A DNA stretch of 64,000 nucleotides from Microbacterium sp. H1-D42. GTDB lineage: Bacteria; Actinomycetota; Actinomycetes; Actinomycetales; Microbacteriaceae. The notes beneath the pieces were generated by a model. That model searched no databases. It was not told the DNA's origin and was given only the letters and a program-made list of their open reading frames with translations. Each line of letters starts with the position of its first letter. The stretch's first letter is position 1. The DNA lies in contig NZ_CP093342.1 of assembly GCF_022637555.1 (NCBI RefSeq), forward strand, positions 3,038,001 through 3,102,000. The letters are read 5' to 3'. Shown piece after piece: positions 1-7,968 of this stretch. A program made the position numbers and the translations under genes.

Positions 1-554
1 GTGGGCGGGTCGAGCGAGGCGACCGGCTCGTCGGCGAGCATGATGCTGGGCTCCTGCGAGAGCGCGCGGGCGATGGCGACGCGCTGCTTCTGTCCGCCGG
101 AGAGGGCTCCGCCGCGTGCCCAGACCTTCTCGAGCATGCCGACCGAGTCGAGGGCCGTGAGGGCGATCTCGCGGTCGTCCGGTGAGGGGATGCCCAGCAG
201 ATTGCGCCAGGCGGGGGCGTGCGCGAAGCGGCCGACGAGCACGTTGTGGTAGACGTCGGTGCGCTCAGCCAGGTTGAAGCCCTGGAAGATCATGCCGATG
301 TGTCCACGCAGTTCGCGCAGCGCCCGCCCGCGCAGGGCGGTGACCTCGTGCGGGCCCACGGCGACGGTGCCGCCGGTGGCCCGCACGAGCCCGTTGATGG
401 TGCGGATGAGGGTGGACTTGCCCGAGCCGGACAAGCCGACGATCGAGACCATCTCACCCGCTTCGATCCGCAGGGAGGCCTCCTTCAGAGCGCGGGTGCC
501 GTTCGGATAGGTGACCGAGACGCGGTCGAGCTCTACGTGCCAGGAGGTTTCCAT
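1..554 (-). CDS. phnC: Phosphonate/phosphite-type ABC transporter ATPase (partial)
   Basis: This is the N-terminal part of an ABC ATPase that would energise uptake of phosphonate, phosphite or phosphate across the membrane; its 3' end lies beyond the left edge. In order, the translation shows a Walker A loop (GLSGSGKST, near residue 37), a Q-loop (MIFQGFNL), the signature [15 protein letters not shown] and a Walker B ending ADEP. The [14 protein letters not shown] stretch between Q-loop and signature is typical of PhnC. The ATG at 554 follows the phnD stop by 22 bases, so the two are co-transcribed. A permease (phnE) would be expected just outside the window. The family is clear; the exact phosphorus substrate is inferred. 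Confidence 0.93.
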   Translation of the reverse strand, partial: METSWHVELDRVSVTYPNGTRALKEASLRIEAGEMVSIVGLSGSGKSTLIRTINGLVRATGGTVAVGPHEVTALRGRALRELRGHIGMIFQGFNLAERTDVYHNVLVGRFAHAPAWRNLLGIPSPDDREIALTALDSVGMLEKVWARGGALSGGQKQRVAIARALSQEPSIMLADEPVASLDPP

Positions 555-576
555 GCGTTCTTCTCTACAGGGTGGG

Positions 577-1587
577 TCAGTTGGAGAACTTCTGCAGGAT
601 CTCGCCGTAGCGGTCGATCTCGTCCTGGTTGGTCTCTGCCGTCCAGTCGGTGAGGCTCACGAGGTCGGTCATGACCTGCTTGGCCTCATCGGACGAGTCG
701 ACGTAGCCGTCCATCAGCTTGGTGAGCTTGGCGACCAGGTCGTCGGGCAGGCTGCTGCTGACGGCGACGCCGCCGTTGGGGATCATGTCGGTGTAGGCGA
801 AGGCCACGACCTTGTCGGCGACATCGGGGGCTTCGGTGAGCACGCTGGAGCGCGCGTCCCAGAATCCGAAGGCCACCTCGGCGTCGCCGTTGTACACGGC
901 GAGCACGGCGTTGTTGTTGCCTTCGACGGGCACCTGGGTGATGTCCTTGTCGGTGTCGATTCCGGCGGCCTGCATCGCGACGACCGGGTACTGGTAGCCG
1001 GCGGGCGACGTTGCTGCCTGCAGCGCGACCTTGGTGCCCTTGTCGATCTTCTCGAGTGAGTCGATGGCGGCGGGGCCGGTGCCGGTCGAGGCTTCGCCCG
1101 CCTTCTCGATCCCGTTGCAGAAGCTGAGCTCGACGTCGTTGGCTGCGTACTTCGCCTTGACCGGCTCGTCGTCGCAGTACTTGTCGGGGTTGTTCGTGTA
1201 GGCGACCGATGCGTACGAGCTCGCGCCGAAGCGCACGTCGCGCAGGATCAGCTCGGCGTCGTACTGGTTGATCGCGTTGTAGAGCGACCCGGCGTCGGTG
1301 ATGATGACCTGGGCCTGGTCGGCGCCGAGTGCTTCGACCGTGGCTGCGTAGTTGCTGGCCACGACACCGTTGACCTTGATGCCGAGTTCGTCACTGAGGT
1401 AGCTGGTCAGCGGAGTGAGCGCCTCTGCGAGGTCGGCGTTCTCGGTCGAGGGCACGAGCGAGATGGTGATCTCCTCGGGCCATGCAGAGTCGGATGCTCC
1501 GGAGTCGGCGCTGTCGGCTGCACTGCAACCGGTGAGGACGAGTGCTGCTGCGGCGAAGATGCTCGCGGCGACGATGGGCTTGCGCAT
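577..1587 (-). CDS. phnD: Phosphate/phosphite/phosphonate-binding lipoprotein
   Basis: This is the extracytoplasmic solute-binding protein of the phosphonate-type ABC transporter, about 336 residues. I chose the ATG at 1587 because a GAAAGG ribosome-binding site lies just upstream and the protein then opens with a lipoprotein signal ([11 protein letters not shown]...LVLTGC, lipid-modified Cys near residue 21). Family features follow: a [12 protein letters not shown] strand, the [18 protein letters not shown] segment, and a [21 protein letters not shown] helix near the end, as in PhnD/PtxB proteins. It sits between a HAD phosphatase and the PhnC-like ATPase in one transcription unit. Substrate identity is inferred from family and context. 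Confidence 0.9.
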   Translation of the reverse strand: MRKPIVAASIFAAAALVLTGCSAADSADSGASDSAWPEEITISLVPSTENADLAEALTPLTSYLSDELGIKVNGVVASNYAATVEALGADQAQVIITDAGSLYNAINQYDAELILRDVRFGASSYASVAYTNNPDKYCDDEPVKAKYAANDVELSFCNGIEKAGEASTGTGPAAIDSLEKIDKGTKVALQAATSPAGYQYPVVAMQAAGIDTDKDITQVPVEGNNNAVLAVYNGDAEVAFGFWDARSSVLTEAPDVADKVVAFAYTDMIPNGGVAVSSSLPDDLVAKLTKLMDGYVDSSDEAKQVMTDLVSLTDWTAETNQDEIDRYGEILQKFSN

Positions 1588-1649
1588 GCGCGTATTACCT
1601 TTCGGTGCTGAGGTGAAGAGGGGTGATGCGGAAGAGCGGTGTTGCAGGG

Positions 1650-2318
1650 TCAAGCCGGAGTGCTGAGTGCCGAGGCGGCCCAGCGATGGATGTCGGGGGT
1701 GAGCTGCGCGAGCGTCGTGCCGCGCATGGTCGGGGTTGCGTCCGACGTCTCGGCGGTGGCTCCGACGAGCGCGGTGTCGGCACCGAGCGCCTGCGCCGGC
1801 GCGAGGTCGAACGCGAAGATGTCGCCGATCGAGAGTACGGGGCCGTCGGTGAGAGCGGCCTTCAGGATCGGCTCGAGGCCGGTCGGCTTGCCGACGGTGA
1901 AATGCGTGGCGGCGAAGCGGCCGGTGAGGCCCCAGGTGTCCAGCAGCGCCGGAATGCCCGCGCCGGGTGCGTTGGTCGCAAGGATGATGCGGATGCCGGG
2001 GTCGAGGCTCTGCAGCAGGTCGAGCAGACCAGGTGCGGGTGAGACGGGGGCGTCATCCGTGCCGAGGCGCGTGCGGCTGTGCTGGTAGGCGGCCTGGAGG
2101 GTGTCCTCGTCGACGCCGTCTTCGCGGGCGAGCGTGCCGACGACGTCGTAGCCGTCGCGGAATCGCGATTCACCGCGGTCGTAGCTCGCGAGTTCGACCT
2201 CGACGCGAGTGAGGTAGTCATCTGCGGCGGCTTCCGCTGCGTAGCGGGCGTAGGCCAGGACGGGGCCGTTGCCGACGGCGAGGGTGCCGTCGAAGTCGAA
2301 GATGATGCTGGGATTCAC
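1650..2318 (-). CDS. HAD-family hydrolase linked to the phn-type operon
   Basis: This is a haloacid-dehalogenase-superfamily hydrolase of about 222 residues. The nucleophile motif DFDGTL is at residues 7-12, an ILATNAPG motif II sits mid-protein, and GKPTGLEPI plus SIGDIFAFDLAPA supply motifs III and IV. I chose the GTG at 2318 because an AAGGAG site lies about six bases upstream; an earlier ATG at 2348 falls inside a palindrome. It is the first gene of the run HAD, phnD, phnC, so it may release phosphate from an imported organophosphorus compound. I do not see a cap that would identify it as phosphonoacetaldehyde hydrolase, so the function is only at family level. Confidence 0.85.
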   Translation of the reverse strand: MNPSIIFDFDGTLAVGNGPVLAYARYAAEAAADDYLTRVEVELASYDRGESRFRDGYDVVGTLAREDGVDEDTLQAAYQHSRTRLGTDDAPVSPAPGLLDLLQSLDPGIRIILATNAPGAGIPALLDTWGLTGRFAATHFTVGKPTGLEPILKAALTDGPVLSIGDIFAFDLAPAQALGADTALVGATAETSDATPTMRGTTLAQLTPDIHRWAASALSTPA

Positions 2319-2331
2319 TCGCGCTCCTTCA

Positions 2332-2348
2332 GTGGACAATGCGTCCAC
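2332..2348. promoter_or_regulatory. Palindrome upstream of the HAD-phnD-phnC operon
   Basis: GTGGAC-AATGC-GTCCAC is a perfect 6-bp inverted repeat with a 5-bp spacer, ending 14 bases before the GTG start of the HAD gene. A second GCGTCCA / TGGACGC pair overlaps it to the right. The position suits an operator for the phosphonate-type operon, but no regulator gene lies nearby. Confidence 0.4.
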
Positions 2349-2397
2349 TCTAGGCGCAGCGATTGGACGCTACGTCTACGAGGAGGTGAATATTCGG

Positions 2398-3057
2398 TTA
2401 CAGATCCCTTTGAGGGGCCGCGTTCCACCGGAGCCTGCGGTCGGCGAGGAAGTCGGCGACGACGACGTCCGGATCCCCGGCAAGCGGAAAAGTCGTGATC
2501 AGCTGCCAATCCTCACCGCGTCGGATGCCATAGATGAGCGCACAGATGGAGGAGCCGTTCGCAGCCAAACGGTCCGCGGTGATGCCGTCTGCGGCGACCA
2601 GGACGACGCGGGTATCGAGTCCATCCACCTGGGCGCCGGCGACTTTGGCGTCCGTCGGGGGCTGGCGCAGCAGAGGCAACGTCGCCGCGGTGACCCGCTG
2701 CAGCGGAGTGGATGTTGGGTCTGAGAACAGGTGGAAGCGTGTCTCAGGCTGGCCGAGGGCCGCGGCGAGTTCGCCGTTCTGCCATCTGTCGCGCTTGTAG
2801 CCGTATGGCGTCAGCGCCGTCGAGAACCAGTAGCCGTAGACGTGGATCACGCCCGCATTGCCGATGGGGTACTGGGCGTCGAGACCCGCAGCCGCGTGCA
2901 GGGCATCGAAGAGCGGCCGATCGATGACCGGCTCACCGGTGTTCTCGTCGATCACCGTGGATGTGCCCCAACGAGAGAACCGGTTCTGTCGAGCGTCCTG
3001 CGCGATGAGGTCGAGTACCGGCGCGAGGTCGGGAGGCTGCGGGGCGGAGGTCTGCAC
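2398..3057 (-). CDS. Conserved hypothetical protein
   Basis: The protein is about 219 residues and I do not recognise it. It is soluble-looking, with a helical N-terminus, a central ALHAAAGLDAQYPIGNAG segment followed by HVYGYWFSTALTPYGYKRDRW, and a C-terminal domain ending in WQLITTFPL and a helix. I chose the GTG at 3057, which has an AGAAAGGA site upstream. The open frame runs further 5' but would overlap the lysE gene and has low-complexity sequence there. It lies 42 bases downstream of lysE on the same strand, so the two may be co-transcribed. Codon bias fits a real gene; the start is uncertain. Confidence 0.6.
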   Translation of the reverse strand: MQTSAPQPPDLAPVLDLIAQDARQNRFSRWGTSTVIDENTGEPVIDRPLFDALHAAAGLDAQYPIGNAGVIHVYGYWFSTALTPYGYKRDRWQNGELAAALGQPETRFHLFSDPTSTPLQRVTAATLPLLRQPPTDAKVAGAQVDGLDTRVVLVAADGITADRLAANGSSICALIYGIRRGEDWQLITTFPLAGDPDVVVADFLADRRLRWNAAPQRDL

Positions 3058-3098
3058 CGGGTTGGCGTCCTTTCTGGCTGCCCACGTCGGGGCTGGGT

Positions 3099-3731
3099 CT
3101 AGCTCTTGGAACCGGTGAACGCGAGCGTTCCACCCAGCCCGATCATCATCACGCCGCCGGTGCCGGAGAGTGTGGAGATCCGCCGCGGCGACTTGGCGAA
3201 CCACGCGCGCGCAGTGCCAGCAGCCAGTGCCCAGACGCTGTCGAAGACAAGGGCGATCGCTTGAAACGCCAGGCCGAGGATCAGCAGCTGGGCCCACACC
3301 GGACCAGCCTCGGGTGCGACGAACTGTGGGAGCACGGCGACGAAGAACGCGATGGTCTTCGGGTTCGTGACCCCCACGATGAAGCCCTGACGCAGCAGGG
3401 TCGTTGACGACAGCGAGGCGCGACCGTTGTCGGCGACCCGTTCGTGGCGGTGTCTGATGGCCTGGATGCCCAGCCAGATCAGGTACAGCGCACCGGCGAT
3501 CTTGATGACGGTGAACGCAACTGCAGAGGCTGCCACGATCGCTCCGACGCCGAACGCCACGGCGATGACAGCGGGGATCGTCCCCAAGCCGTTCCCGAGG
3601 ACGCTCAGAACCCCCGCTCGCCGGCCGAAGGCGATGGACCTTCCGATCACGAACAGCACGCTCGGTCCGGGAACCACGATGATGACCGCGGACGCGAGAG
3701 CGAACGCGAGGAGGTTCTCCATAGGGATCAT
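3099..3731 (-). CDS. LysE/RhtB-family amino-acid exporter
   Basis: This is an inner-membrane exporter of about 210 residues, the usual size for LysE/RhtB proteins. The N-terminal signature VVPGPSVLFVIGRSIAFGRRAG is near residue 18, followed by GNGLGTIPAVI and the GVTNPKTIAFFVAVLPQFV segment typical of RhtB. About six hydrophobic helices are visible. I chose the ATG at 3731, with AGGTTGAG upstream; an ATG three codons later is also possible. Its 5' end is about 90 bases from the left copy of the tRNA-Ser repeat, so before the island arrived it probably lay directly downstream of tRNA-Ser. The exported amino acid cannot be read from the sequence. Confidence 0.88.
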   Translation of the reverse strand: MIPMENLLAFALASAVIIVVPGPSVLFVIGRSIAFGRRAGVLSVLGNGLGTIPAVIAVAFGVGAIVAASAVAFTVIKIAGALYLIWLGIQAIRHRHERVADNGRASLSSTTLLRQGFIVGVTNPKTIAFFVAVLPQFVAPEAGPVWAQLLILGLAFQAIALVFDSVWALAAGTARAWFAKSPRRISTLSGTGGVMMIGLGGTLAFTGSKS

Positions 3732-3822
3732 GATTCTCAACCTACTGCGCGCGGTGATCCCTGAATCTGGACGGACTACGCGGACCCCGATTTCCATGCC
3801 GCAGGAATATCAGATCTGACCA

Positions 3823-3896
3823 GGGAAAATATGGCGGAGACGGAGGGATTTGAACCCTCGGTCCCCTTGCGAGGACTCCACCTTAGCAGGGTGGTG
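3823..3896. repeat. Left attachment repeat (copy of tRNA-Ser 3' end)
   Basis: These 74 bases are identical to 10137-10210. They cover the CCA end, acceptor 3' strand, T arm, variable arm and part of the anticodon arm of tRNA-Ser(GCU), plus eight bases beyond. The match continues a few bases further out with one indel. Just past 3896 the sequence stops resembling a tRNA, so this is a 3' tRNA fragment of the kind left at the far end of an integrated island (an att site). Confidence 0.9.
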
Positions 3897-4195
3897 TGCG
3901 CCATCCGGCTCGCCAAACCGACTCAACTCCCTGGCGCCCTTAGAACGACTGGGAAGCGCGTGTTTCTGCGGATTCTGGGCCTGTTGCGCCCTGGCTCCCC
4001 AGACACGGGAGGCACCGGGAAACACGTCAGAATCGCTCCGATCGGGATGCTCCGGACACTTTTCGGACACCTGATCAGTAGTGCCCCTTAAGGTGGTGTA
4101 GCTCGCGGTGTCCGGCTCGTCGCTCACGACGTAGGCGCGGTCACCGTGTGATCCTTCGAGAAGTCTCTTACCTCCACTCGAAAGGCATCATCACG
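3897..4195. other. Gene-free stretch between att repeat and IS256 remnant
   Basis: I see no credible gene here. An open frame on the minus strand crosses the tRNA repeat and has no ribosome-binding site or family resemblance. Around 4083-4115 the sequence resembles the left end of an IS256-family element leading into the transposase, but no partner inverted repeat survives downstream because that end is lost. Confidence 0.5.
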
Positions 4196-5053
4196 ATGAC
4201 CGCACTTCATATTGTCGGCCCTGCGCATGTTGGGTGAAGCCCTCGCCGATTCGTCGCCGGATCTGATGCGGCAGCTGCTGCAGACCATGATCAACACGCT
4301 CCTGTCCGCCGACGCGGACGCCGTGGCCGGCGCCGAGTGGGGCAAGCCCAGCCCGGACCGTGTCGCGCAGCGCAACGGTTACCGGCACCGCGACCTGGAC
4401 ACCCGCGTCGGCACAGTCGATGTTCAGATCCCGAAGCTCCGCCAGGGCACGTACTTCCCGGACTGGCTCCTCGAGCGCCGTAAGCGCGCCGAGACCGCGC
4501 TGATCACTGTCGTCGCGGACTGTTACCTCGCCGGCGTCTCGACGCGTCGGATGGACAAGCTCGTCAAGACGTTGGGGATCCACTCGCTGTCGAAGTCACA
4601 GGTCTCGCGGATGGCCGCGGACCTCGATGAACATGTCGACCAGTTCCGCCACCGGCCCTTGGGCGATGCGGGCCCGTTCACGTTCGTCGCCGCCGACGCT
4701 CTGACCATGAATGTCCGCGAAGGCGGCCGCGTGATCAACGCCGTCGTCCTCGTCGCGACCGGCGTGAATGCGGACGGGCGCCGTGAGGTCCTCGGCCTAC
4801 GGGTCGCGACATCGGAGACTGGGGCGGCATGGAACAGCTTCTTCGCCGACCTCGTCGCCCGCGGCCTCAGCGGGGTCCGCCTCGTCACCAGCGATGCGCA
4901 CGCAGGGCTGGTCGAGGCGATCGCGTCGAACCTGCCCGGCGCAGTCTGGCAGAGATGCAGAACCCATTACGCCGCGAACCTGATGAGCGTGACCCCGAAG
5001 AGCATGTGGCCGGCAGTGAAGGCGATGCTGCACTCGGTTTATGACCAGCCCCG
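4196..5053 (+). pseudogene. IS256-family (Mutator-type) transposase, frameshifted and truncated
   Basis: The frame encodes the N-terminal two-thirds of an IS256-family transposase: LMRQLLQTMINTLLSADADAVAGAEWG, RNGYRHRDLDTRVGTVDVQIPKLR, GVSTRRMDKLVKTLGIHSLSKSQVSRM, a first catalytic Asp in FVAADALTM and a second in VTSDAHAG, then WQRCRTHYAANL. Similarity ends abruptly at SVYDQP, so the catalytic Glu and C-terminus (about 120 residues) are missing. The natural ATG start at 4196 (MTALHIVGPA) is in a different frame from LGEALADSSPDLM, so one base appears lost near 4220. The gene is therefore dead at both ends. Confidence 0.88.
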
Positions 5054-5150
5054 CAACCGTTCAGTTTCCGAACGCCGCAAGCGTTCAAAGTTTTAACATC
5101 GCCGACACCAGTAGCGCTCCCCCACCAGGATTACCAACTGGGCGATAAAC

Positions 5151-5675
5151 CTACTGCAACGGGAGAGTCGGCCCTCCGGCGCCATCTCCCCGTGATGATC
5201 TTCTGGGACCATTGCCCGCACCCACGTCAGCACCGATCCAACCGTTGAGTGCCTCGGCGATGTGACGTGCTGTTCGCCGATTGCAAACGTTGCCGTTCAG
5301 CACGCGCTCGCTACCATCCGCGAGCGTGATGAGCACCCGCCCACTCTCCAACCGTCCGCCGTATACAGTCCAGCCGAGCACGAAGAACATGCCCCTGTAT
5401 GCGTCCGCACGAACTCGAATGATCTCACTCTTGCGATGGGCACGTCGGCTCCACCATGACGTGACGATGAGTTGGTCGTCGACGACGTGGATTCCCGTTG
5501 CCCAAACTCTGATCCAAAGCCACACGCAAAGAGCGACAGGGGCCAGCGATACCGCGGTGACAAGAACCGGCCCTGTGGACGCGGTTTTCATAGCCACAAT
5601 CAATGGCATCAGACCGATGTACAACGACGCCCCGCCGAGCCGACGCGCTCGCTCGATGACCGACCTCCTACGCAA
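5151..5675 (-). CDS. Membrane protein with PH-like fold, candidate Rhs immunity protein
   Basis: This gene follows the truncated Rhs toxin tip on the same strand, with only a few bases between the tip's stop (5680) and its start. It encodes about 174 residues: a basic N-terminus, two hydrophobic helices (near SLYIGLMPLIVAM and VTAVSLAPVALCVWLWIRVW), then a strand-rich part (GIHVVDDQLIVTSWWSRRAHRKSEIIRV) that resembles a small bacterial PH domain. An AGGAGG site lies at 5662-5667 but no ATG or GTG is spaced correctly after it. The TTG at 5675 or an ATC at 5657 are the in-frame options, so the start is unsure. Position after a toxin tip suggests immunity; this is inference. Confidence 0.55.
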   Translation of the reverse strand: MRRRSVIERARRLGGASLYIGLMPLIVAMKTASTGPVLVTAVSLAPVALCVWLWIRVWATGIHVVDDQLIVTSWWSRRAHRKSEIIRVRADAYRGMFFVLGWTVYGGRLESGRVLITLADGSERVLNGNVCNRRTARHIAEALNGWIGADVGAGNGPRRSSRGDGAGGPTLPLQ

Positions 5676-5679
5676 GGAA

Positions 5680-6051
5680 TCACGCCGAATAGACAACGAA
5701 TCGGCCGATCTTGTAGCTCGGAAGTGGTGCTGTCGGCTTGGAAGCCGGCGTAGGTCGCAGGATGCGTCCAAGCGCACCACCTGCCCCGGCCTCGGCCCCG
5801 TAGGCCATCCACTTAGTTCGGCGGTTGAACGGGCGAAGGTTCTTACGTGTGACAACACCCGGCGTCTTCCTGATCACCTTCGTCATCTTCACCAACTGTC
5901 TGGCAGCGACTACCGCTTTGCCCGCCAGCCCTCCGGTAGCCGCTGAAGCGACCTCGATCGCAGCGTCCGCCCATTTCCCTTGTACAGCATACGACGTGGC
6001 CATAAGGGCACCGCAAGCCGTGCCTAAGAGCCCGAAAGCGAAAGCGCAACC
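5680..6051 (-). pseudogene. Orphan Rhs toxin tip fragment, truncated by IS element
   Basis: Reading on the minus strand from the IS border, the frame gives CAFAFGLLGTACGALMATSY, then GKWADAAIEVASAATGGLAGKAV, a basic segment (KMTKVIRKTPGVVTRKNLRPFNRRTKW), and ends KIGRFVVYSA. The Gly/Ala-rich hydrophobic stretch followed by a short basic domain is what lies after the conserved core in Rhs-type polymorphic toxins. The core itself is missing: the IS3-type element is on the upstream side, and an Rhs core fragment lies on the element's other side. It cannot be expressed as an intact Rhs protein. The assignment rests on layout rather than a recognised toxin family. Confidence 0.5.
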
Positions 6052-6120
6052 GGGTCTGCTGTAGGAACAGGTGACATCTGAGATGTCTGGTCGGAGTGAC
6101 CGGGCTGGAAGGATGAGAGC

Positions 6121-6414
6121 ATGCCTGCACCGTTTCCCAAGGAGTTCCGTGAGGATGTGATCCGGGTCGCGAAGAACCGCGAACCGGGTGTGACGATCGC
6201 GCAGATCGCGAAGGATTTCGGGATCCATGCCGGGACTCTCGACAACTGGCTTCGGGCTGACCGGGTCGATGCCGGCGAGCAGGCCGGCACGACGACCGCG
6301 GAAGCTGCAGAGGTGCGCGAGCTCCGCAAGCGCAACCGCCTGCTGGAGCAGGAGAACGAGGTGCTGCGGCGGGCTGCGGCGTATTTCGCGCAGGCGCATC
6401 TGCCGGGAAAATGA
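6121..6414 (+). CDS. IS3-family transposase OrfA
   Basis: This is a 97-residue DNA-binding protein of an IS3-family element. It has a helix-turn-helix (PKEFREDVIRVAKNREPGVTIAQIAKDFGI then TLDNWLR) followed by a leucine-zipper-like helix (VRELRKRNRLLEQENEVLRRAAAYF), the standard OrfA layout. Its TGA overlaps the ATG of orfB, and an A-rich GGGAAAATGA run at the junction could support the -1 frameshift that makes the OrfAB transposase. OrfA itself looks intact, but orfB carries a stop codon, so the element is probably not autonomous. Confidence 0.9.
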   Translation: MPAPFPKEFREDVIRVAKNREPGVTIAQIAKDFGIHAGTLDNWLRADRVDAGEQAGTTTAEAAEVRELRKRNRLLEQENEVLRRAAAYFAQAHLPGK

Positions 6415-7313
6415 GTTACCCGCTCGTGAAAGAGCTCGCCGCTGACGGGGTCCCCGTGGTGGTGTCGTGCCGGGTCTTGAAGCTCTCCCCCCAGCCTTAC
6501 TACCGGTGGCTGGTGAGCCCTGTCACCGGCCGGGAGCTCGATGAGGCGTATCGGGCGAACGCGTTGTTCGACGCGCACCGCGACGACCCTGAGTTCGGGC
6601 ATCGGCTGCTCGCTGACGAGGCCCGTGAAGCCGGTGAGTCCATGTCGGATCGGACGGCGTGGCGGATCACGTCGACGAACGGGTGGTGGAGTGTGTTCGG
6701 CAAGAAGCGCGGCAAGAACGGCAAGAGGCCTGGTCCTGCTGTTCATGACGATCTCTGCGTCGTCACGGATGAGAAGGGGCGCAGCCGTCACGTGTTCGCC
6801 GCCGACACGACGAACGAACTGTGGCTGACCGACATCACCGAGCACCACACGGCTGAGGGCAAGCTCTACCTCTGCGCGATCAAGGACGCGTTCTCCGGGA
6901 AGATCGTGGGCTACTCGATCAGCGACAGGATGAAGTCATCTCTGGCCGTGAACGCCCTGAACAACGCCGTCGCGATGCGTGGTGATGTCGCAGGGTGCGT
7001 GGTGCACTCCGACCGCGGGTCTCAGTTCCGCAGCAGGAAATTCCGTCGCGCTCTGACCCGCCACGGTCTGGTCGGATCGATGGGCAGGGTCGCGTCGTGC
7101 GGCGACAACGCCGCGATGGAATCGTTCTTCAGCCTGCTGCAGAAGAACGTCCTGAACCGCCGCTCGTGAGCGACCCGAGAAGAGCTGCGGATCGCGATCG
7201 TGACCTGGATCGAGCGGACCTACCACCGCCGACGCCGCCAACCACGCCTGGGCCGTTTGACACCCGTCGAATTCGAGACCATCATGACCAACAACCTGGC
7301 CCTCGCGGCCTAA
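6411..7313 (+). pseudogene. IS3-family transposase OrfB with internal stop
   Basis: This is the DDE transposase of the IS3-type element. The frame encodes an HTH_21-like region (DDPEFGHRLLADEAREAG), then a first Asp in FAADTTNELWLTDITEH, a second in VVHSDRGSQFRS and the Glu in DNAAMESFFSLLQKN. At 7167-7169 a TGA interrupts the frame; the same frame continues without other stops (TREELRIAIVTWIERTYHRRRRQ, then LGRLTPVEFE) to a TAA at 7311. IS3 transposases usually have a Trp at this point, so a TGG to TGA change is likely. The truncated product keeps all three catalytic residues but lacks about 48 C-terminal residues. Confidence 0.88.
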
Positions 7314-7346
7314 ACCAAAACTGTCACCTGTTCCTACAGCAGACCC

Positions 7347-7515
7347 ACGGGGTGACGGGCATGTTCATGTATCCGGTGCCGTCTGCCCAGTTCTGTGCCG
7401 TGCCCGTGAGGGGTGCGCCGAACGGGTCGCGGTAGGACTGCGCGGTTGCCCCGGTGGTGGCGTTGGTGGTCACATCCACTGTGCGTTCGATGTTGGTAAA
7501 CAGCCAGGACAGGGT
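7347..7515 (-). pseudogene. Orphan Rhs core fragment
   Basis: On the minus strand this encodes TLSWLFTNIERTVDVTTNAT...SYRDPFGAPLTGTAQ...GYMNMPVTP, matching residues in the core of the Rhs gene at 7965-9840. The two DNA copies (7352-7515 and 8806-8969) are the same length and differ at about 22 of 164 positions by eye. The fragment begins at the base right after the TAG stop of the candidate immunity gene and ends at the IS border. This is the signature of an older Rhs tip displaced by recombination within the core. Confidence 0.85.
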
Positions 7516-7968
7516 CTAACTGCGCCGCAGTATCCACTGCGGATCCGGCAGTCCATCTAGGTCGGCCTCTGGCTCAAAGAACCACAACTCAAGTTCGCCC
7601 TCATCCGTCTCTTCAGCAAAGCCAAGCCGTTGCACAGAGCAGGGCGCGTCCAAGTAGAGGTTGACGGTAGGGCTGCCATCTCCGCCGAGCCACTTCCCAG
7701 TGATCGACGGGATGGTCGCGTCCTGTGCGACTGAATTCGAGCAGAGGGCCACGGGCGGCCAATCATGACCGGAGATGGTGCCATCCTCATCGAGAGTGAT
7801 TGACCCCGATAGGTCGTCATGCACCAGATCCCACTGTCCTACCAACTGCGTCGTCTCGAGATCAACCGATCTCGAGCTAGTTGACGCGCAACCGATACAG
7901 GCAACTACGATTCCAATCGCCAACCCCGTGCCGATTGTGTCACGAAGGAACTCCGAGCGTGTTTTCAC
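7516..7968 (-). CDS. Small lipoprotein, candidate immunity protein of the Rhs toxin
   Basis: The protein is 150 residues. It starts MKTRSEFLRD, has a hydrophobic segment, then Cys residues in VVAC and CIGC, either of which could serve as a lipobox, so export and lipid anchoring are likely. The mature part has a WDL..D..GSITLDEDGTISG pattern suggesting a small beta-sheet fold and contains further Cys residues. The ATG overlaps the stop of the Rhs gene (ATGA at 7965-7968), which couples their translation. Toxin and immunity genes of Rhs systems have this order. I do not recognise the family. An outward-facing immunity protein would imply a toxin acting outside the cytoplasm; that is inference. 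Confidence 0.65.
   Translation of the reverse strand: MKTRSEFLRDTIGTGLAIGIVVACIGCASTSSRSVDLETTQLVGQWDLVHDDLSGSITLDEDGTISGHDWPPVALCSNSVAQDATIPSITGKWLGGDGSPTVNLYLDAPCSVQRLGFAEETDEGELELWFFEPEADLDGLPDPQWILRRS

Larger units (their letters stand above)
6052..7346 (+). mobile_element. IS3-family insertion sequence with 25-bp perfect terminal repeats
   Basis: A two-gene IS (orfA and orfB overlapping at ATGA) is bounded by perfect 25-bp inverted repeats at 6052-6076 and 7322-7346. The inner part of each repeat (TGTAGGAACAGGTGACA) has the TG...CA form expected of IS3-family ends. The outer eight bases (GGGTCTGC) are also inverted, so I cannot place the exact edge. No direct target duplication is visible. 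The element splits Rhs-derived sequence: a core fragment lies to the right and a toxin tip to the left. Confidence 0.85.

Noticed and set aside
2269..2724. A plus-strand open frame with a perfect AGGAGGTG at 2380-2387
   Set aside because: It runs antisense through the HAD start and the hypothetical gene, has no family resemblance, and its codon pattern follows the opposite strand.
3832..3896. A second tRNA-Ser gene
   Set aside because: Only the 3' part of the tRNA is present; the D arm and acceptor 5' strand are missing.
3810..4127. A minus-strand open frame of about 105 codons
   Set aside because: It crosses the tRNA-Ser repeat and has no ribosome-binding site; the frame is open by chance.
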